From: Acidobacteriota bacterium
GTDB lineage: Bacteria; Acidobacteriota; Blastocatellia; RBC074
Assembly (NCBI GenBank): GCA_018269055.1
Contig: JAFDVI010000024.1
Span: 434,001 to 498,000, forward strand
DNA length: 64,000 nt
Reading direction: 5' to 3'
The position numbers and the translations under genes are program-made. Numbering within the stretch: the stretch's first letter is position 1; the number at the start of each line of letters is the position of its first letter. Positions 1 to 9,902 of the stretch are shown piece after piece. The notes under the pieces are model-generated. The model did no database searches and was not told the origin of the DNA. It saw only the letters and a program-made list of their open reading frames with translations.

Positions 1-843
1 GACTGCTGGCTGGATCGGTTGCTGCCAGCAGAATCGGAAACCCCGGCAATTATTCATCAGGCAATGCGGTACAGCATTTTTGCCGGAGGAAAGCGGCTGC
101 GGCCAATTTTGGCGATCGCCGCTGGCGAAGTTTTGGGCGCATCCGAACAAGAGTTGATGCCTGTTGCCTGCGCGCTGGAAATGATTCACACCTATTCGTT
201 GATTCACGACGATTTGCCCGCGATGGATGACGACGATTTGCGTCGAGGTATGCCAACCTGTCACGTCAAATTTGGCGAGGCAATGGCCATCTTGGCCGGA
301 GATGCATTGTTAACCCAGGCATTTGTAACCTTGGCGAATTACGAAACATCGCAGCCGGAACGAAAAGCAAACGTTATTTCAGAGGTTGCGCACGCCGCAG
401 CGACAAAAAATGCGTTGATCGGTGGTCAGGTGTTGGACATGCAGTCCGAAGGCAGACCTGTAACTGGCGAGCAGCTTGAAGAAATTCATCGCGGCAAGAC
501 TGGCGCATTGATTCGTTGCGCAGTTCGCATTGGGGCCATTACGGGAGGAGCCAGTGAAGATGAATTGAATGCGTTGACTGTTTATGGCGAAAAGGCCGGA
601 TTGGCATTTCAAGTTGCAGACGACTTGCTGGATGAAACCGCTACCAGCGAGGAGTTGGGGAAAACTGCCGGAAAAGATGCCGCCAGTCATAAAGCTACAT
701 ACACGGCTCTCTACGGAATTGATGGTGGACGCCGGATGGCCGACCGGCTTTGTACTGAAGCAATTGATGCGCTACGGACCTTAGAGCGCAATACGGAAAC
801 TTTGCAGGCAATCGCCCACTTCATCGTCGAACGAAAATCTTGA
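1..843 (+). CDS. ispA: Farnesyl/geranyl diphosphate synthase (polyprenyl synthetase), 5' partial
   Basis: Short-chain trans-prenyl diphosphate synthase, which condenses isopentenyl diphosphate onto allylic diphosphates in the cytoplasm to supply isoprenoid precursors. The frame is open to the left edge, so the true start lies outside the window; 280 residues are visible. The substrate-gripping block GGKRLRP is followed by the first aspartate-rich motif ([14 protein letters not shown]) with the [11 protein letters not shown]-type sequence typical of IspA. The second aspartate-rich motif is DDLLDETA, followed by GKTAGKD. In most bacteria ispA sits with xseB and dxs; here the next gene downstream is rpmH, 114 bp away, which is an unusual neighbour. 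A longer-chain synthase of the same superfamily lies at 51834-52847. Confidence 0.95.
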   Translation, partial: DCWLDRLLPAESETPAIIHQAMRYSIFAGGKRLRPILAIAAGEVLGASEQELMPVACALEMIHTYSLIHDDLPAMDDDDLRRGMPTCHVKFGEAMAILAGDALLTQAFVTLANYETSQPERKANVISEVAHAAATKNALIGGQVLDMQSEGRPVTGEQLEEIHRGKTGALIRCAVRIGAITGGASEDELNALTVYGEKAGLAFQVADDLLDETATSEELGKTAGKDAASHKATYTALYGIDGGRRMADRLCTEAIDALRTLERNTETLQAIAHFIVERKS

Positions 844-875
844 GGCAACGACACTTGGCCGAAAACGCGCATTCC

Positions 876-904
876 TTGACACCCCAAGAAGCGGTTGTTA
901 GTCT
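876..904 (+). promoter_or_regulatory. Candidate sigma-70-type promoter for rpmH
   Basis: A perfect TTGACA lies at 876-881, and 17 bp later TAGTCT at 899-904 keeps the three most conserved -10 positions (T1, A2, T6). It lies 54 bp upstream of the rpmH start in the only sizeable gap at the head of the block. This is a pattern match only. Confidence 0.4.
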
Positions 905-957
905 CTCCATTTTCAAAATCAACACTTTACGTAATCTGTGAGATAAGGAGATAGATC

Positions 958-1101
958 ATGAAGCGAACATTTCAACCGAATAACCGGCGTCGTGCCAAAA
1001 CGCATGGCTTCCGTGTTCGTATGAGCACGAAAGCGGGCCGATTGGTGTTGAAGCGCCGCCGTGCCAAAGGCCGCAAGCGCTTGACTCCGCACCATTACTA
1101 A
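958..1101 (+). CDS. rpmH: 50S ribosomal protein L34
   Basis: A 47-residue, very basic protein starting [14 protein letters not shown] and continuing [13 protein letters not shown], the invariant L34 signature; it ends RLTPHHY. It is a structural component of the large ribosomal subunit. The start is fixed by AAGGAG at 945-950, seven bases before the ATG. rnpA follows 42 bp downstream, the near-universal rpmH-rnpA pairing. The usual divergent dnaA is not upstream. Confidence 0.98.
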   Translation: MKRTFQPNNRRRAKTHGFRVRMSTKAGRLVLKRRRAKGRKRLTPHHY

Positions 1102-1143
1102 ATGATGCCTGCTGATCGTTGATGCTCTTGGCTTGAGAATGCC

Positions 1144-1494
1144 GTGAAAAAACTTCAAGCGCTGCAAAATAGTCAGCAATTTCGTAAAGTTTACGAGCAA
1201 GGGCAGAACATTAGCACTTCTCTGTTTTCGGCCTTTTTCTTGAAAGTTGAAACCGGCGAACAACGAGTGGGGATTACTGTTACACGTAAAATTGGCAACG
1301 CTGTCGTTCGCAATCGGTGCAAGCGCAGATTGAGAGAAGCCATCAGAAAGCAGTTTCGTGAATTTGATAGTCCGTTGGGATTTGATTTGGTCATTAACGC
1401 CAGATCGGGTTTGGTCAAAGCGGAATTTTCAAGCATCGAAGCAGCCTTGGCGAACGCGTTTAAGCGGTTTACGGATACGGTTTCAAAGCCGTGA
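1144..1494 (+). CDS. rnpA: Ribonuclease P protein component
   Basis: Protein subunit of RNase P, which helps the catalytic RNA bind and process pre-tRNA 5' leaders. The 116-residue length is normal for the family. The RNA-binding signature [11 protein letters not shown] follows [14 protein letters not shown], and an aromatic N-terminal half precedes it. The start is GTG at 1144. yidD begins seven bases after the stop, so the rpmH-rnpA-yidD-yidC order is intact and probably co-transcribed. The RNase P RNA gene is not in this window. Confidence 0.96.
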   Translation: MKKLQALQNSQQFRKVYEQGQNISTSLFSAFFLKVETGEQRVGITVTRKIGNAVVRNRCKRRLREAIRKQFREFDSPLGFDLVINARSGLVKAEFSSIEAALANAFKRFTDTVSKP

Positions 1495-1501
1495 GGCAGT
1501 C

Positions 1502-1711
1502 ATGAAGCAGGTCGCAATTATCATTTTGCGTTCTTATAAATATGCGATTTCACCTTTGTTGCCGCCCAGTTGCCGATTTACTCCGACCTGTTCGGAATAC
1601 GCGATTGACGCAATTGCCAAGTACGGTTTTTGGAAGGGGATGGCGCTAGGGTTGAGACGATTATCGCGATGTCATCCTTTCAGCGAGGGTGGGTATGATC
1701 CGGTGCGCTGA
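1502..1711 (+). CDS. yidD: Membrane protein insertion efficiency factor YidD
   Basis: A 69-residue protein with the YidD signature: [19 protein letters not shown], then [25 protein letters not shown]. The three conserved cysteines are present. YidD is a small membrane-associated protein that improves YidC-dependent insertion. The chosen ATG at 1502 gives the usual family N-terminus (a short hydrophobic helix, then SYKYAISP). The stop codon lies inside a UUCG-capped hairpin (1704-1725), and yidC follows. Confidence 0.95.
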   Translation: MKQVAIIILRSYKYAISPLLPPSCRFTPTCSEYAIDAIAKYGFWKGMALGLRRLSRCHPFSEGGYDPVR

Positions 1712-1725
1712 CTTCGGTCAGCGCA
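1704..1725 (+). terminator. UUCG-capped hairpin over the yidD stop, before yidC
   Basis: TGCGCTGAC (1704-1712), a TTCG loop, then GTCAGCGCA (1717-1725) form a perfect nine-pair stem. The yidD stop codon (1709-1711) is inside the 5' arm. Only TTGGTCTTTTGAT follows, so it is a weak terminator or attenuator, or an RNA-stability element tuning yidC expression. Confidence 0.5.
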
Positions 1726-1780
1726 TTGGTCTTTTGATAAAGCTGGAATTCCCCAGGTTCGTTGCTTTTGAGCTTATTAG

Positions 1781-3574
1781 ATGGAAAAACGACTCGTTTT
1801 ATTTTTGATCCTTTCAGCCGCGATATTCTTCGGTTGGTCTTACTTTTTTGCAAAACTCTCTCCGCCAACTCAACAGACCCAACAAGAGCAACCAGCACCT
1901 ACGACTGAAACTTCCTCTACTTCCCCATCTCCGACTGCGACGGTTGCTTCTCGACCGTTCCAAAATCAATCATCAGCTTCTGCGCCAAGTAGTCAGGCGA
2001 CTCAGGCTGAGTTGCGGTCGCTGCAAGTGAAAACCGACTTCTGGACGGCGAACCTGTTAAATCAAGGTGGGGTCATAACCGAATGGACAATGACTCATTT
2101 TCCTGACGGAAAGCCAATTGATGCGCCAACAGGAGTCAAATTGATCTCCTCGCATTTAAGTCAGCAAATTGGCGGCGTGTTCCGTTTTTATATTCCAGGA
2201 GATAATTCCCTTGAACAGACGCTGAATTCCGTCACGTTTGAAATCAAGGAAGGAAACGGATCAGAGATATTTATTCCTCGCAATGAGAAGCGCGAAGTAA
2301 CGTTTTATTATTCCGGCAACGGGATTGAAGCGAGCAAAACTTTGGTTTTCAAAGGTGCCGGGTATGAAAACTCTTCCGGATCCGATTTTGACTTCCAAGC
2401 CAGTGTCAAGCGCAATGGTCAGCCTGTTCAGACTTTTGTTGTCATCGGCCCCAATTTTGGCGATCAAGCGGTTAAAGAAACCAGCGTCTACAAACATGCG
2501 CCGCAATTGACTTACGCCGTTGGCGGCAGCGTTGACCGTGAACCTGCTAGTAGTTTGAAGCAACCAGCTACTTCCACAACGGCTCCAGTGACTTGGGCTG
2601 CGGTAGATGACAATTACTTTGCAATGGCGTTTGTGCCGGCAAAACCTGAACCTGCCGTGCGACTGTTGAGTGACGACAAAAAAGTTTCGATTGCCGTTCA
2701 ACTCAATCAAGGTGAGAACAATCACGTTTACGCAGGACCCAAAGATCTGAAGTTGTTGAAGGAGGTTAGTACGGCTTTTGGGTTGAATAATGGCAGCAGC
2801 CAATTGGAAGACATCGTCAGTTATGGGTGGTTGAACTGGTTGCGATTTATCTTAAAGCCAATTGCGCAGTTTATGCTGATGGCTTTGCGCGCAATCAATA
2901 CCGTCACGCACAATTTTGGCTGGTCAATTGTGGTGCTGACGATATTACTGAATATGCTCTTCTTCCCTTTGCGCTGGAAGAGTTCGCAATCCATGAAGCG
3001 CGCAGCGCTGATGCAGCCGAAAATGAAAGAGCTTCAGGAAAAAATGAAGAAGCTCGATAAAAGCGATCCCCGCATGCTTGATCTACAGAAGGAGCAGATC
3101 GCTTTGATGAAAGAAGGCAATCCCTTAATGGGGTGTTTGCCGCTGTTGTTGCAGATGCCCTTCTTTATGGCGGTGTTTGCGATTTTGACGGTTTCCATCG
3201 AAGTTCGAAATGCGCCTTTTTTTGGCTGGCTGACAGATCTTTCATCGGGTGATCCGAAACACATCTTGCCAATTGTGATGTGTGTGACGATGATTGCACA
3301 GACAGCGCTGACACCTTCACCGGCGACTGCTGATCCGATGCAAAAGCGGATTCAGTACTTGATGCCGCCGATCTTGACTTACTTCTTCTTCTGGTCGGCG
3401 CCAGCGGGTCTGGTTTTGTACTGGATGGTTAGCAATCTGGTTGGTGTGGTTCAACAATTCATTATCAATAAATTGAATCCATCGCCGCCGTCGGAAGATT
3501 CGACAAAAAACGGCAAATCGCCCCAACCGCCGGGTTCTGGAAAAAAAGCTCGGCAGGCGTTGGCAAATTCCTAA
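1781..3574 (+). CDS. yidC: Membrane protein insertase YidC/Oxa1
   Basis: Inner-membrane insertase and chaperone acting alone or with SecYEG. The 597-residue length is that of the Gram-negative form. An N-terminal membrane anchor (about residues 5-25) is followed by a Ser/Thr/Pro/Gln-rich linker (about 28-75) and a large periplasmic beta-rich domain (to about 350). The C-terminal Oxa1 core has the [19 protein letters not shown] and [13 protein letters not shown] signatures and later membrane segments. The tail is Ser/Pro/Lys-rich. The large periplasmic domain indicates an organism with an outer membrane. Confidence 0.96.
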   Translation: MEKRLVLFLILSAAIFFGWSYFFAKLSPPTQQTQQEQPAPTTETSSTSPSPTATVASRPFQNQSSASAPSSQATQAELRSLQVKTDFWTANLLNQGGVITEWTMTHFPDGKPIDAPTGVKLISSHLSQQIGGVFRFYIPGDNSLEQTLNSVTFEIKEGNGSEIFIPRNEKREVTFYYSGNGIEASKTLVFKGAGYENSSGSDFDFQASVKRNGQPVQTFVVIGPNFGDQAVKETSVYKHAPQLTYAVGGSVDREPASSLKQPATSTTAPVTWAAVDDNYFAMAFVPAKPEPAVRLLSDDKKVSIAVQLNQGENNHVYAGPKDLKLLKEVSTAFGLNNGSSQLEDIVSYGWLNWLRFILKPIAQFMLMALRAINTVTHNFGWSIVVLTILLNMLFFPLRWKSSQSMKRAALMQPKMKELQEKMKKLDKSDPRMLDLQKEQIALMKEGNPLMGCLPLLLQMPFFMAVFAILTVSIEVRNAPFFGWLTDLSSGDPKHILPIVMCVTMIAQTALTPSPATADPMQKRIQYLMPPILTYFFFWSAPAGLVLYWMVSNLVGVVQQFIINKLNPSPPSEDSTKNGKSPQPPGSGKKARQALANS

Positions 3575-3600
3575 CTTGAGTAGAGCATTCGGAGCTAGTT

Positions 3601-4068
3601 ATGACACAGGAAAATTTTGAAGGACTTCGCGACCAAGTTGAAGAATTCGTGAAGGAAATGGTGGATCGGTCTTCGTTGGATCTTCGGGTGGAAGTCACCG
3701 AACCTGAACAGGATGCGATTGAGGTTTCGTTCCAGGGATTTGACCTGCCGTTGTTGCTGGGGCATCACGCCGAATTGCTGGATGCCATGCAGTATCTGGC
3801 CCGTCGCGCGTTTGCGCGTGCGGTTGCCGAAGGCGTTCAGATTGACTTCGATGCCAATGGCTACCGTATCGCCCGTCGAGAAGAATTAACCTTGATGGCA
3901 CAGAAAGCTGCGGAGCGAGTGAAGACGTCCAAAGTTCCGTTCGTGTTTGACCCTATGAGCGCACAAGACCGCAGAGCGATTCACACTGCGCTTGTAGATA
4001 TTGAAGGAATCAAAACCGAGAGCGAAGGCGACGGGCAGATGCGCCGGGTGAAAGTTTTGCCTGCGTGA
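3601..4068 (+). CDS. khpB: KH-R3H RNA-binding protein (Jag/KhpB)
   Basis: A 155-residue Jag/KhpB-type protein. The first half resembles the divergent type-II KH fold of this family ([24 protein letters not shown]), and the C-terminal R3H domain carries [13 protein letters not shown], containing the Arg-x3-His signature. KhpB binds RNA and affects cell division and envelope synthesis in Firmicutes; its role here is inferred. GGAG lies just before the ATG at 3601. The position right after yidC is the standard one. The N-terminal Jag_N domain found in longer members is absent. Confidence 0.92.
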   Translation: MTQENFEGLRDQVEEFVKEMVDRSSLDLRVEVTEPEQDAIEVSFQGFDLPLLLGHHAELLDAMQYLARRAFARAVAEGVQIDFDANGYRIARREELTLMAQKAAERVKTSKVPFVFDPMSAQDRRAIHTALVDIEGIKTESEGDGQMRRVKVLPA

Positions 4069-4135
4069 TGGTGTTCAACTTGTTCTTGTAAACTCCCTGC
4101 CTTTACGCTTCCCTTCCGGCCAGCCGTTTTCTGCC

Positions 4136-5512
4136 ATGACAACCTACGACCTTAAAACAATTGCGGCTGTGGCCACGCCACCCGGGTATGGAGGGATTGG
4201 CGTCATCAGGGTGAGTGGAAACGAATCCCTGGCTCTGATTACCAAACTTGTCCGTGACGAGAATAAAGACTCTTTCACTCCACAGCGCGCTTCGCTGCAA
4301 CACCTGATCCATCCCGAAACAGGGGCTATTATTGATGAAGCGGTCATCACTTATTTTAAAGCTCCACACTCGTTCACAGGTGAAGACGTTGTCGAGATTT
4401 CGTGTCATGGCAGCCCGGTTGTTTTATCGGAAGTTTTACGATTGTTGACCTCTTTCGGCGTCGAACTCGCCCAACCTGGAGAATTCAGCCTTCGAGCTTT
4501 TTTCAATCAACGACTCGATCTGGCCCAAGCCGAAGCCGTCAAAGATCTGATTCACGCCCAAACGACATACCAAGCCAGACTTGCTGCCCGACAGCTTCGC
4601 GGAGAATTGTCCAATCAACTCCGATCCATCAAAGAGGGCTTGATCGAATTGATTGTCCATTTTGAATCCTCAGTGGAATTTGTCGAAGATGATCTTGATC
4701 CGCTTGATTTGGCAAAGTTCTTGGCGCGAATTGATACTTACATAGTGCAACTCTCCGAATTGGCCAGCAGCTACCGGGTGGGAAAATTGATTCGATCGGG
4801 AATTAAGCTTGCCTTGATCGGTCTTCCCAATGTAGGCAAGTCCTCTCTTTTTAACTCCCTGCTAGGTCGTGACCGCGCGATCGTGACTCACCTTCCTGGA
4901 ACGACGCGCGATACATTGAATGAATCGTTTTCACTCAATGGAATTCCGGTCGAACTCATTGACACGGCAGGAATCCGTGAAGCGGAAAACCTGGTTGAAA
5001 AGATCGGTGTCGAGCGAACCAAATCGGCTATTAGTGAAGCTGACTTTGTCATTGCAGTTGTTGAAGCTGGTACGCCCTTACCAGCTGAAGAAAAAGAATT
5101 GATCACACAGTTCCCGATCAACCTTTTTGTGATTAACAAGTCTGATTTGAGAGTCGGGACGCCTGAAGGTTCCTCTCGTTTTTTGAAGGAACGCGCCACA
5201 ACTCTCCACGTGTCAGCGCTGACGGGTGAAGGCATTGAAGAATTGAAAAACCACATTTACCGGCAACTCGTCTCCGAATCTCAGACTGCAAACGAAAGTG
5301 CTATAATTACAAATGAACGACATTTTCAGGCTTTGGAACAAGCATTAGACGCTTTGCAACAGGCAAAATATGATTTGGTTTCCGGCTTCACCGAAGAGAT
5401 CGCATTGGCAAATTTGCACTATGCTTTGAAATCGCTGGGCGTCATTACTGGGGAAACGTTAATCACCGATATCATTAACCAGATTTTCCTGACCTTTTGT
5501 ATTGGAAAATAG
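4136..5512 (+). CDS. mnmE: tRNA-modification GTPase MnmE (TrmE)
   Basis: GTPase partner of MnmG in making 5-carboxymethylaminomethyluridine at the tRNA wobble position. The 458 residues show the N-terminal tetrahydrofolate-binding domain ([16 protein letters not shown], then [13 protein letters not shown]), the helical domain, and an inserted G domain with [14 protein letters not shown] (P-loop), LPGTTRDT and DTAGIRE, and NKSD. It ends with the catalytic FCIGK, whose Cys is required for modification. mnmG follows 30 bp later. Confidence 0.98.
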   Translation: MTTYDLKTIAAVATPPGYGGIGVIRVSGNESLALITKLVRDENKDSFTPQRASLQHLIHPETGAIIDEAVITYFKAPHSFTGEDVVEISCHGSPVVLSEVLRLLTSFGVELAQPGEFSLRAFFNQRLDLAQAEAVKDLIHAQTTYQARLAARQLRGELSNQLRSIKEGLIELIVHFESSVEFVEDDLDPLDLAKFLARIDTYIVQLSELASSYRVGKLIRSGIKLALIGLPNVGKSSLFNSLLGRDRAIVTHLPGTTRDTLNESFSLNGIPVELIDTAGIREAENLVEKIGVERTKSAISEADFVIAVVEAGTPLPAEEKELITQFPINLFVINKSDLRVGTPEGSSRFLKERATTLHVSALTGEGIEELKNHIYRQLVSESQTANESAIITNERHFQALEQALDALQQAKYDLVSGFTEEIALANLHYALKSLGVITGETLITDIINQIFLTFCIGK

Positions 5513-5542
5513 AGCCGATAGGAAATTTTGGGCAGAGGTTTT

Positions 5543-7432
5543 ATGCCGCAATTCGACGAAATTTTCGATGTGATTGTCATCGGCGCTGGGCACGCCGGAT
5601 GTGAAGCTGCGAACGCCGCTGCGCAACTTGGGGCCAAGACAGCCGTAGTCACCTTTAATCTTGATTTGGTTGCACAAATGTCGTGCAACCCCGCCATTGG
5701 TGGAATTGCCAAAGGTCATCTGGTTCGCGAGATTGACGCGCTTGGCGGATTGATGGGGCGTGTGATTGACCAGACGGGCATTCAATTTCGCATGCTCAAC
5801 CGCAGCCGTGGGCCTGCGGTTCAGGCTCCCAGAGCACAGGCCGATCGCGCTCTGTACCGAAAGCAGATGCGACGCGAGCTTGAATCCATTCCCAATCTGT
5901 TTTTGCGGCAGGGCGAAGTCATCGAAATTCTGGTTGAAGATGGTCGAGTGATTGGCGTTGAGTTGATGGATGGACGATTGTTACGGACTGAGGCCATAGT
6001 TGTCACCACCGGAACTTTTTTGAATGGCTTGATCCACATTGGCGACAAACGCTTTTCTGCGGGGCGTTCCGGTGAACTTCCCTCGATCAAGCTTGCTGAA
6101 AATTTGCGGCATCATGGATTTAGAATTGCTCGGTTGAAAACTGGAACACCTCCGCGTTTGGATAATCGGACGATTGATCTGAAACAGTTTGAAGAACAAC
6201 CTGGCGATAAAAAACCAACACCGTTTTCCTTCACAACGAGGCAGATTTCTCAACCGCAGATTTCCTGTTACATCGGATACACGACAAACAAGCTTCACCA
6301 GTTGATTCGTGACAACATCGGCCGGTCGCCCCTGTATAGCGGCCAGATCGTTGGAATTGGTCCGCGTTATTGCCCTTCCATCGAAGACAAAATCGTCAAG
6401 TTCCCTGACAAAGACCGTCACCAGCTTTTCCTGGAGCCAGAAGGCCACGACACCTATGAAACGTATCTGAATGGTTTTTCGACCAGTTTGCCGGCAGATT
6501 TGCAAAGAGATTTGGTGCGGCAAATTCCAGGCATGGAAAATGTCGTTATTATTCGACCAGGGTACGCGATTGAATATGACATGGTTGATCCGACTGAGTT
6601 GTGGCCATCACTAGAAACCAAGCGGTTGAAAGGGCTGTTCAACGCAGGTCAGATCAATGGAACAACAGGTTACGAAGAAGCTGGCGCTCAAGGCATCATT
6701 GCAGGAATCAATGCGGCTCGTTACGTTCATCGGCAAGAGCCTCTCGTCATTAAGCGAGACGAAGCCTACATTGGAATTTTGATTGATGATTTGGTGACGC
6801 AGGGTGTGGATGAGCCTTATCGCATGTTCACTTCCCGCGCTGAACAGCGGTTGAAGTTGAGAATAGACAATGCGGATGAGCGATTGTCAGAAATTGGTTT
6901 CAGACTGGGGATGCTCACCGAAGATCGGTATGAAAACTTCGTCACCAAGATGGAACAACAAGATCGTTTGAGGGACTTTTTCCAGAAAACTACCGTTTCA
7001 GCAAGAACCACCGGGTATCAACAGTTTATTGAAAGTGCGGGAATTAGCTTGTCCGAGGCCGTGAATTTGGGAAACTTGGCAAAGCGACCGGAAATTACGC
7101 CTGAACACCTGATTCACTTAATTCCAGAAGAGCTTTGCACGACGGAAAGCCTGGATCATCTGACGACGGTAATGACTGATTTCAAATATCAGGGGTATTT
7201 GGCTTCGCAAGAAACCATGGCAGCCCGCTTGGCTAAAGCTGCGGACAGGGTTATTCCTTCATCCCTCGTTTTTTCTCAACTTCCGGGTTTATCGAATGAA
7301 ATGATTGAAAGGCTCAATCGAATCCGTCCTCAGACTATTGGTCAGGCAATGCGCATCCCCGGAATCACTCCGGCAGCACTTTCGCTGCTGACCATTCACG
7401 TTGAACTGATTTCCAGGCAGCAACCCCGGTGA
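5543..7432 (+). CDS. mnmG: tRNA uridine-5-carboxymethylaminomethyl synthesis protein MnmG (GidA)
   Basis: FAD-dependent partner of MnmE in wobble-uridine modification. The 629 residues open with the dinucleotide-binding motif VIGAGHAGCEAA, then MSCNPAIGGIAKGHLVREIDALGG, a strongly conserved GidA block. C-terminal helices (MTSRAEQRL-like, then ARLAKAADRVIP) complete the family layout. ATG at 5543 is preferred over an in-frame TTG at 5528 because a purine-rich GGGCAGAGG lies between them. The stop overlaps the GTG start of rsmG by four bases, so the two are probably translationally coupled. Confidence 0.97.
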   Translation: MPQFDEIFDVIVIGAGHAGCEAANAAAQLGAKTAVVTFNLDLVAQMSCNPAIGGIAKGHLVREIDALGGLMGRVIDQTGIQFRMLNRSRGPAVQAPRAQADRALYRKQMRRELESIPNLFLRQGEVIEILVEDGRVIGVELMDGRLLRTEAIVVTTGTFLNGLIHIGDKRFSAGRSGELPSIKLAENLRHHGFRIARLKTGTPPRLDNRTIDLKQFEEQPGDKKPTPFSFTTRQISQPQISCYIGYTTNKLHQLIRDNIGRSPLYSGQIVGIGPRYCPSIEDKIVKFPDKDRHQLFLEPEGHDTYETYLNGFSTSLPADLQRDLVRQIPGMENVVIIRPGYAIEYDMVDPTELWPSLETKRLKGLFNAGQINGTTGYEEAGAQGIIAGINAARYVHRQEPLVIKRDEAYIGILIDDLVTQGVDEPYRMFTSRAEQRLKLRIDNADERLSEIGFRLGMLTEDRYENFVTKMEQQDRLRDFFQKTTVSARTTGYQQFIESAGISLSEAVNLGNLAKRPEITPEHLIHLIPEELCTTESLDHLTTVMTDFKYQGYLASQETMAARLAKAADRVIPSSLVFSQLPGLSNEMIERLNRIRPQTIGQAMRIPGITPAALSLLTIHVELISRQQPR

Positions 7433-8070
7433 GCGAAGAAAAAATTCGTCAATTTGGTAACTTGCTGAAGGAAAAAGGGCGGTCAATTGGCATTCCGTTT
7501 ACTGATGATGAACAAGATCGCCTGACTCGGTACTACAGATCTGTTCTTCAGTGGAATGATCGGCTTCATTTAACCACTCTGACAGAACCTTTTCAGTTTT
7601 TTCACCGACACATCTTCGAATCCGATTTCGCAGAAACTTTTATTGTTTCCTCTGTTGAGGAAGTTTGGGATTTAGGGAGCGGGTTGGGAGTGCCGGGAAT
7701 GCTATTGGCTATTCTACGACCCGACTTGAAAATAAACCTAGTAGAGTCGAAACGAGTGAAAGTTATCTTCCTGGAAGATGTCATTTCGACTCTCAATCTG
7801 AGAAATGTGAAAGTGATCGGTTCACGGATTGAAGAGATTGCCAGCTTCCCCTCGAATTCCTGTTTAATTGCCAGAGCCGTTGAGCGAATGGAAAAAATGG
7901 TTCGGCAGATCGTGATTCTGGGAGAAAATTGTCGACAGATCGTTTTTTTGGGCTCAAGGGATTTAGGAGACGCTGTGAAATCTATGGCTGAACCAGGCTT
8001 TAGTCTTCAGTTGATCCCAATCCCCGGTTCTGAAAGTCGGTTCGTTCTTAGTCTTGTTCGTTCCACGTGA
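7429..8070 (+). CDS. rsmG: 16S rRNA (guanine527-N7)-methyltransferase RsmG (GidB)
   Basis: SAM-dependent methyltransferase for G527 of 16S rRNA. The 213 residues show WNDRLHLTTL near the N-terminus and the SAM-binding VWDLGSGLGVPGMLLA, then LVESKRVKVIFLEDV and IARAVERM. The GTG start at 7429 overlaps the mnmG stop (GTGA). The last four residues (VRST) and the stop are encoded inside the first parS site, so the chromosome-segregation element overlaps coding DNA. Confidence 0.95.
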   Translation: MSEEKIRQFGNLLKEKGRSIGIPFTDDEQDRLTRYYRSVLQWNDRLHLTTLTEPFQFFHRHIFESDFAETFIVSSVEEVWDLGSGLGVPGMLLAILRPDLKINLVESKRVKVIFLEDVISTLNLRNVKVIGSRIEEIASFPSNSCLIARAVERMEKMVRQIVILGENCRQIVFLGSRDLGDAVKSMAEPGFSLQLIPIPGSESRFVLSLVRST

Positions 8071-8074
8071 AACG
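8059..8074. promoter_or_regulatory. parS: parS site 1 (ParB-binding centromere)
   Basis: CGTTCCACGTGAAACG is one base short of a perfect palindrome and matches the conserved bacterial parS core (GTTTCACGTGAAAC) at nearly every position. It overlaps the rsmG stop codon (8068-8070) and lies about 100 bp before parA. ParB-CTP clamps are expected to load here. Confidence 0.88.
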
Positions 8075-8094
8075 TTCCTCAAGGTTTTTCGTTT

Positions 8095-8110
8095 GGTTCC
8101 ACGTGAAACG
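8095..8110. promoter_or_regulatory. parS: parS site 2 (ParB-binding centromere)
   Basis: GGTTCCACGTGAAACG has the same core as site 1, centred exactly 36 bp downstream in the rsmG-parA gap. Two same-phase copies next to parAB strongly support a functional partition locus. Confidence 0.88.
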
Positions 8111-8176
8111 TCGGAAGGCTTATGGTAATGTCCACTTCTTAGCGCCCCACATTGAGTCTTTGTCAGGCAGATAAAA

Positions 8177-8956
8177 ATGGGAAAAGTCATCGCAATTTCA
8201 AATCAAAAAGGCGGAGTCGGGAAAACGACCACGGCAATTAACTTGGCAGCATCGCTTGCGGTTGCAGAAATCCCGACGTTGTTGATTGACCTGGATCCGC
8301 AAGCCAATGCGACCAGCGGCTCTGGAATCAAAAAGGGATCATTCAAAAGAGGAATTTATCACTCGTTGGTGATGCAAGAACCGATAGGTAAAGTCGCTCT
8401 GAACACCGAATTGGAATTTATGAAAATAGTTCCCTCGGACAGAAACCTGGCGGGCGCTGAAGTGGAACTGATTGACATAGAGGGGCGCGAGTTTTTTTTG
8501 AAAAATGTGATCAGCGAAGAACGCGCCAATTTTGAATACATCATTCTGGATTGTCCTCCCAGCTTGGGACTCTTGAATCTCAATGCATTGGCGGCTGCCG
8601 ATTCAGTTATCGTGCCGATTCAGTGTGAATACTTTGCTCTGGAAGGTGTAACTGATCTTTGGGATACCTTGGTAAGGATTCGTCGTAGTTTAAATCCGAA
8701 CCTGGCTGTTGAAGGATTTCTGTTGACGATGTACGACGAGCGAACCAATTTGGCCAACCAAGTCGTGTCAGACTTGAGAGATTTTCTCGGTAGCCAGGTT
8801 TTTGACACAGTGATTCCCAGGAACATCAAATTGGCAGAAGCCCCAAGTCATGGAAAACCGATCATTCTTTACGATATTAAATCTCGTGGGGCGGAAAGTT
8901 ATATGAACTTAGCCAAAGAGGTAATGGAAAATGACAACAAGAAGAGCGTTAGGTAG
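8177..8956 (+). CDS. parA: Chromosome partitioning ATPase ParA (Soj)
   Basis: Deviant-Walker ATPase that forms DNA-bound dimers and pulls ParB-parS complexes during chromosome segregation. The 259 residues start MGKVIAISNQKGGVGKTTTA, with the signature lysine of the KGGVGKT motif, then LLIDLDPQANAT and ILDCPPSLGLL. The length fits the small chromosomal Soj type without an N-terminal HTH. parB starts inside the last 26 bp in another frame, implying coupled synthesis. Confidence 0.97.
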   Translation: MGKVIAISNQKGGVGKTTTAINLAASLAVAEIPTLLIDLDPQANATSGSGIKKGSFKRGIYHSLVMQEPIGKVALNTELEFMKIVPSDRNLAGAEVELIDIEGREFFLKNVISEERANFEYIILDCPPSLGLLNLNALAAADSVIVPIQCEYFALEGVTDLWDTLVRIRRSLNPNLAVEGFLLTMYDERTNLANQVVSDLRDFLGSQVFDTVIPRNIKLAEAPSHGKPIILYDIKSRGAESYMNLAKEVMENDNKKSVR

Positions 8957-9791
8957 AGGGCTAAGTGCTCTGCTGGCGGATTCTCTGGCTCAGGGTGACG
9001 AACTTCTCGAAGTAGATATAGATTTAATAGAACCGAATCCGGATCAGCCTCGATTTCATTTCAATGAAAGTAAATTGGAAGAATTGGCCCAATCCATCAA
9101 AGCCAATGGGTTGGTACAGCCGATACTTCTTCGGCGAGTTGCCAGCGGTCGTTATCAGATTGTGGCAGGTGAACGGCGTTGGCGTGCTGCGCAACGGGCA
9201 GGTTTGCACAAGGTCAATGCTGTAATTCGTAGCATTCCAGACGCCAAGCTGCTTGAGTTGGCGTTGATTGAAAACATACAGCGTCAGGAACTGAACCCGA
9301 TTGAAGAGGCTCAAGCATATCAGCGGTTGATTCAAAATTTGGGGCTGACTCAGGATGAAGTCGCTCAGCGCGTAGGTAAAGACAGATCTTCGATCGCGAA
9401 TTACCTAAGACTGCTAAAGCTGCCTGCAAAAATTCAACAGATGCTGGAAGAAGATCAGCTCTCGATGGGGCATGCGCGAGCATTGCTTGGCTTGGAGTCC
9501 GAACAGGATCAATTGCGGCTGGCAGAAGAAATCATTTCCGGCAAATTGTCGGTTCGCGAGACGGAACAAGCGGTAAAGCGAGCTTCCTCCACTCCTACAA
9601 TTAGAGAAAGCTCGACACAAAATACCAATGATGCTAACATCCGCGCCGCCGAGTTAAAGTTGAAAAGGTATCTTGGCACTCCCGTCAAGATTCACTTGAG
9701 TCAGAATGGAGGCAAAATCGAGATTGAATTTGGTTCAATGAGCGAATTGGACAGGATTTATTCAATCATTTTGCGGAAGTCAGGTGCTTAG
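8931..9791 (+). CDS. parB: Chromosome partitioning protein ParB (Spo0J)
   Basis: Centromere-binding CTPase clamp. The 286 residues open RRALGRGLSALL, the ParA-stimulating tail, followed by the CTP-binding blocks PNPDQPRFHF, GERRWRAAQRAGL and ENIQRQELNPIEEA. The HTH region (LTQDEVAQRVGKDRSSIANYLRLL) and a C-terminal dimerisation domain follow. The ATG at 8931 lies within parA. Together with the two parS sites upstream, it forms a complete parABS system. Confidence 0.97.
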   Translation: MTTRRALGRGLSALLADSLAQGDELLEVDIDLIEPNPDQPRFHFNESKLEELAQSIKANGLVQPILLRRVASGRYQIVAGERRWRAAQRAGLHKVNAVIRSIPDAKLLELALIENIQRQELNPIEEAQAYQRLIQNLGLTQDEVAQRVGKDRSSIANYLRLLKLPAKIQQMLEEDQLSMGHARALLGLESEQDQLRLAEEIISGKLSVRETEQAVKRASSTPTIRESSTQNTNDANIRAAELKLKRYLGTPVKIHLSQNGGKIEIEFGSMSELDRIYSIILRKSGA

Positions 9792-9902
9792 CCTCCCCCC
9801 ACGGACAAATGTCCGAATTTCCACTCAATATCTTCAATCGGCAACTGCCCCTATCTTCAATTTCAACAGCTCGCAAAATTCAGTTTTAGGAGGCGTTAAA
9901 TC

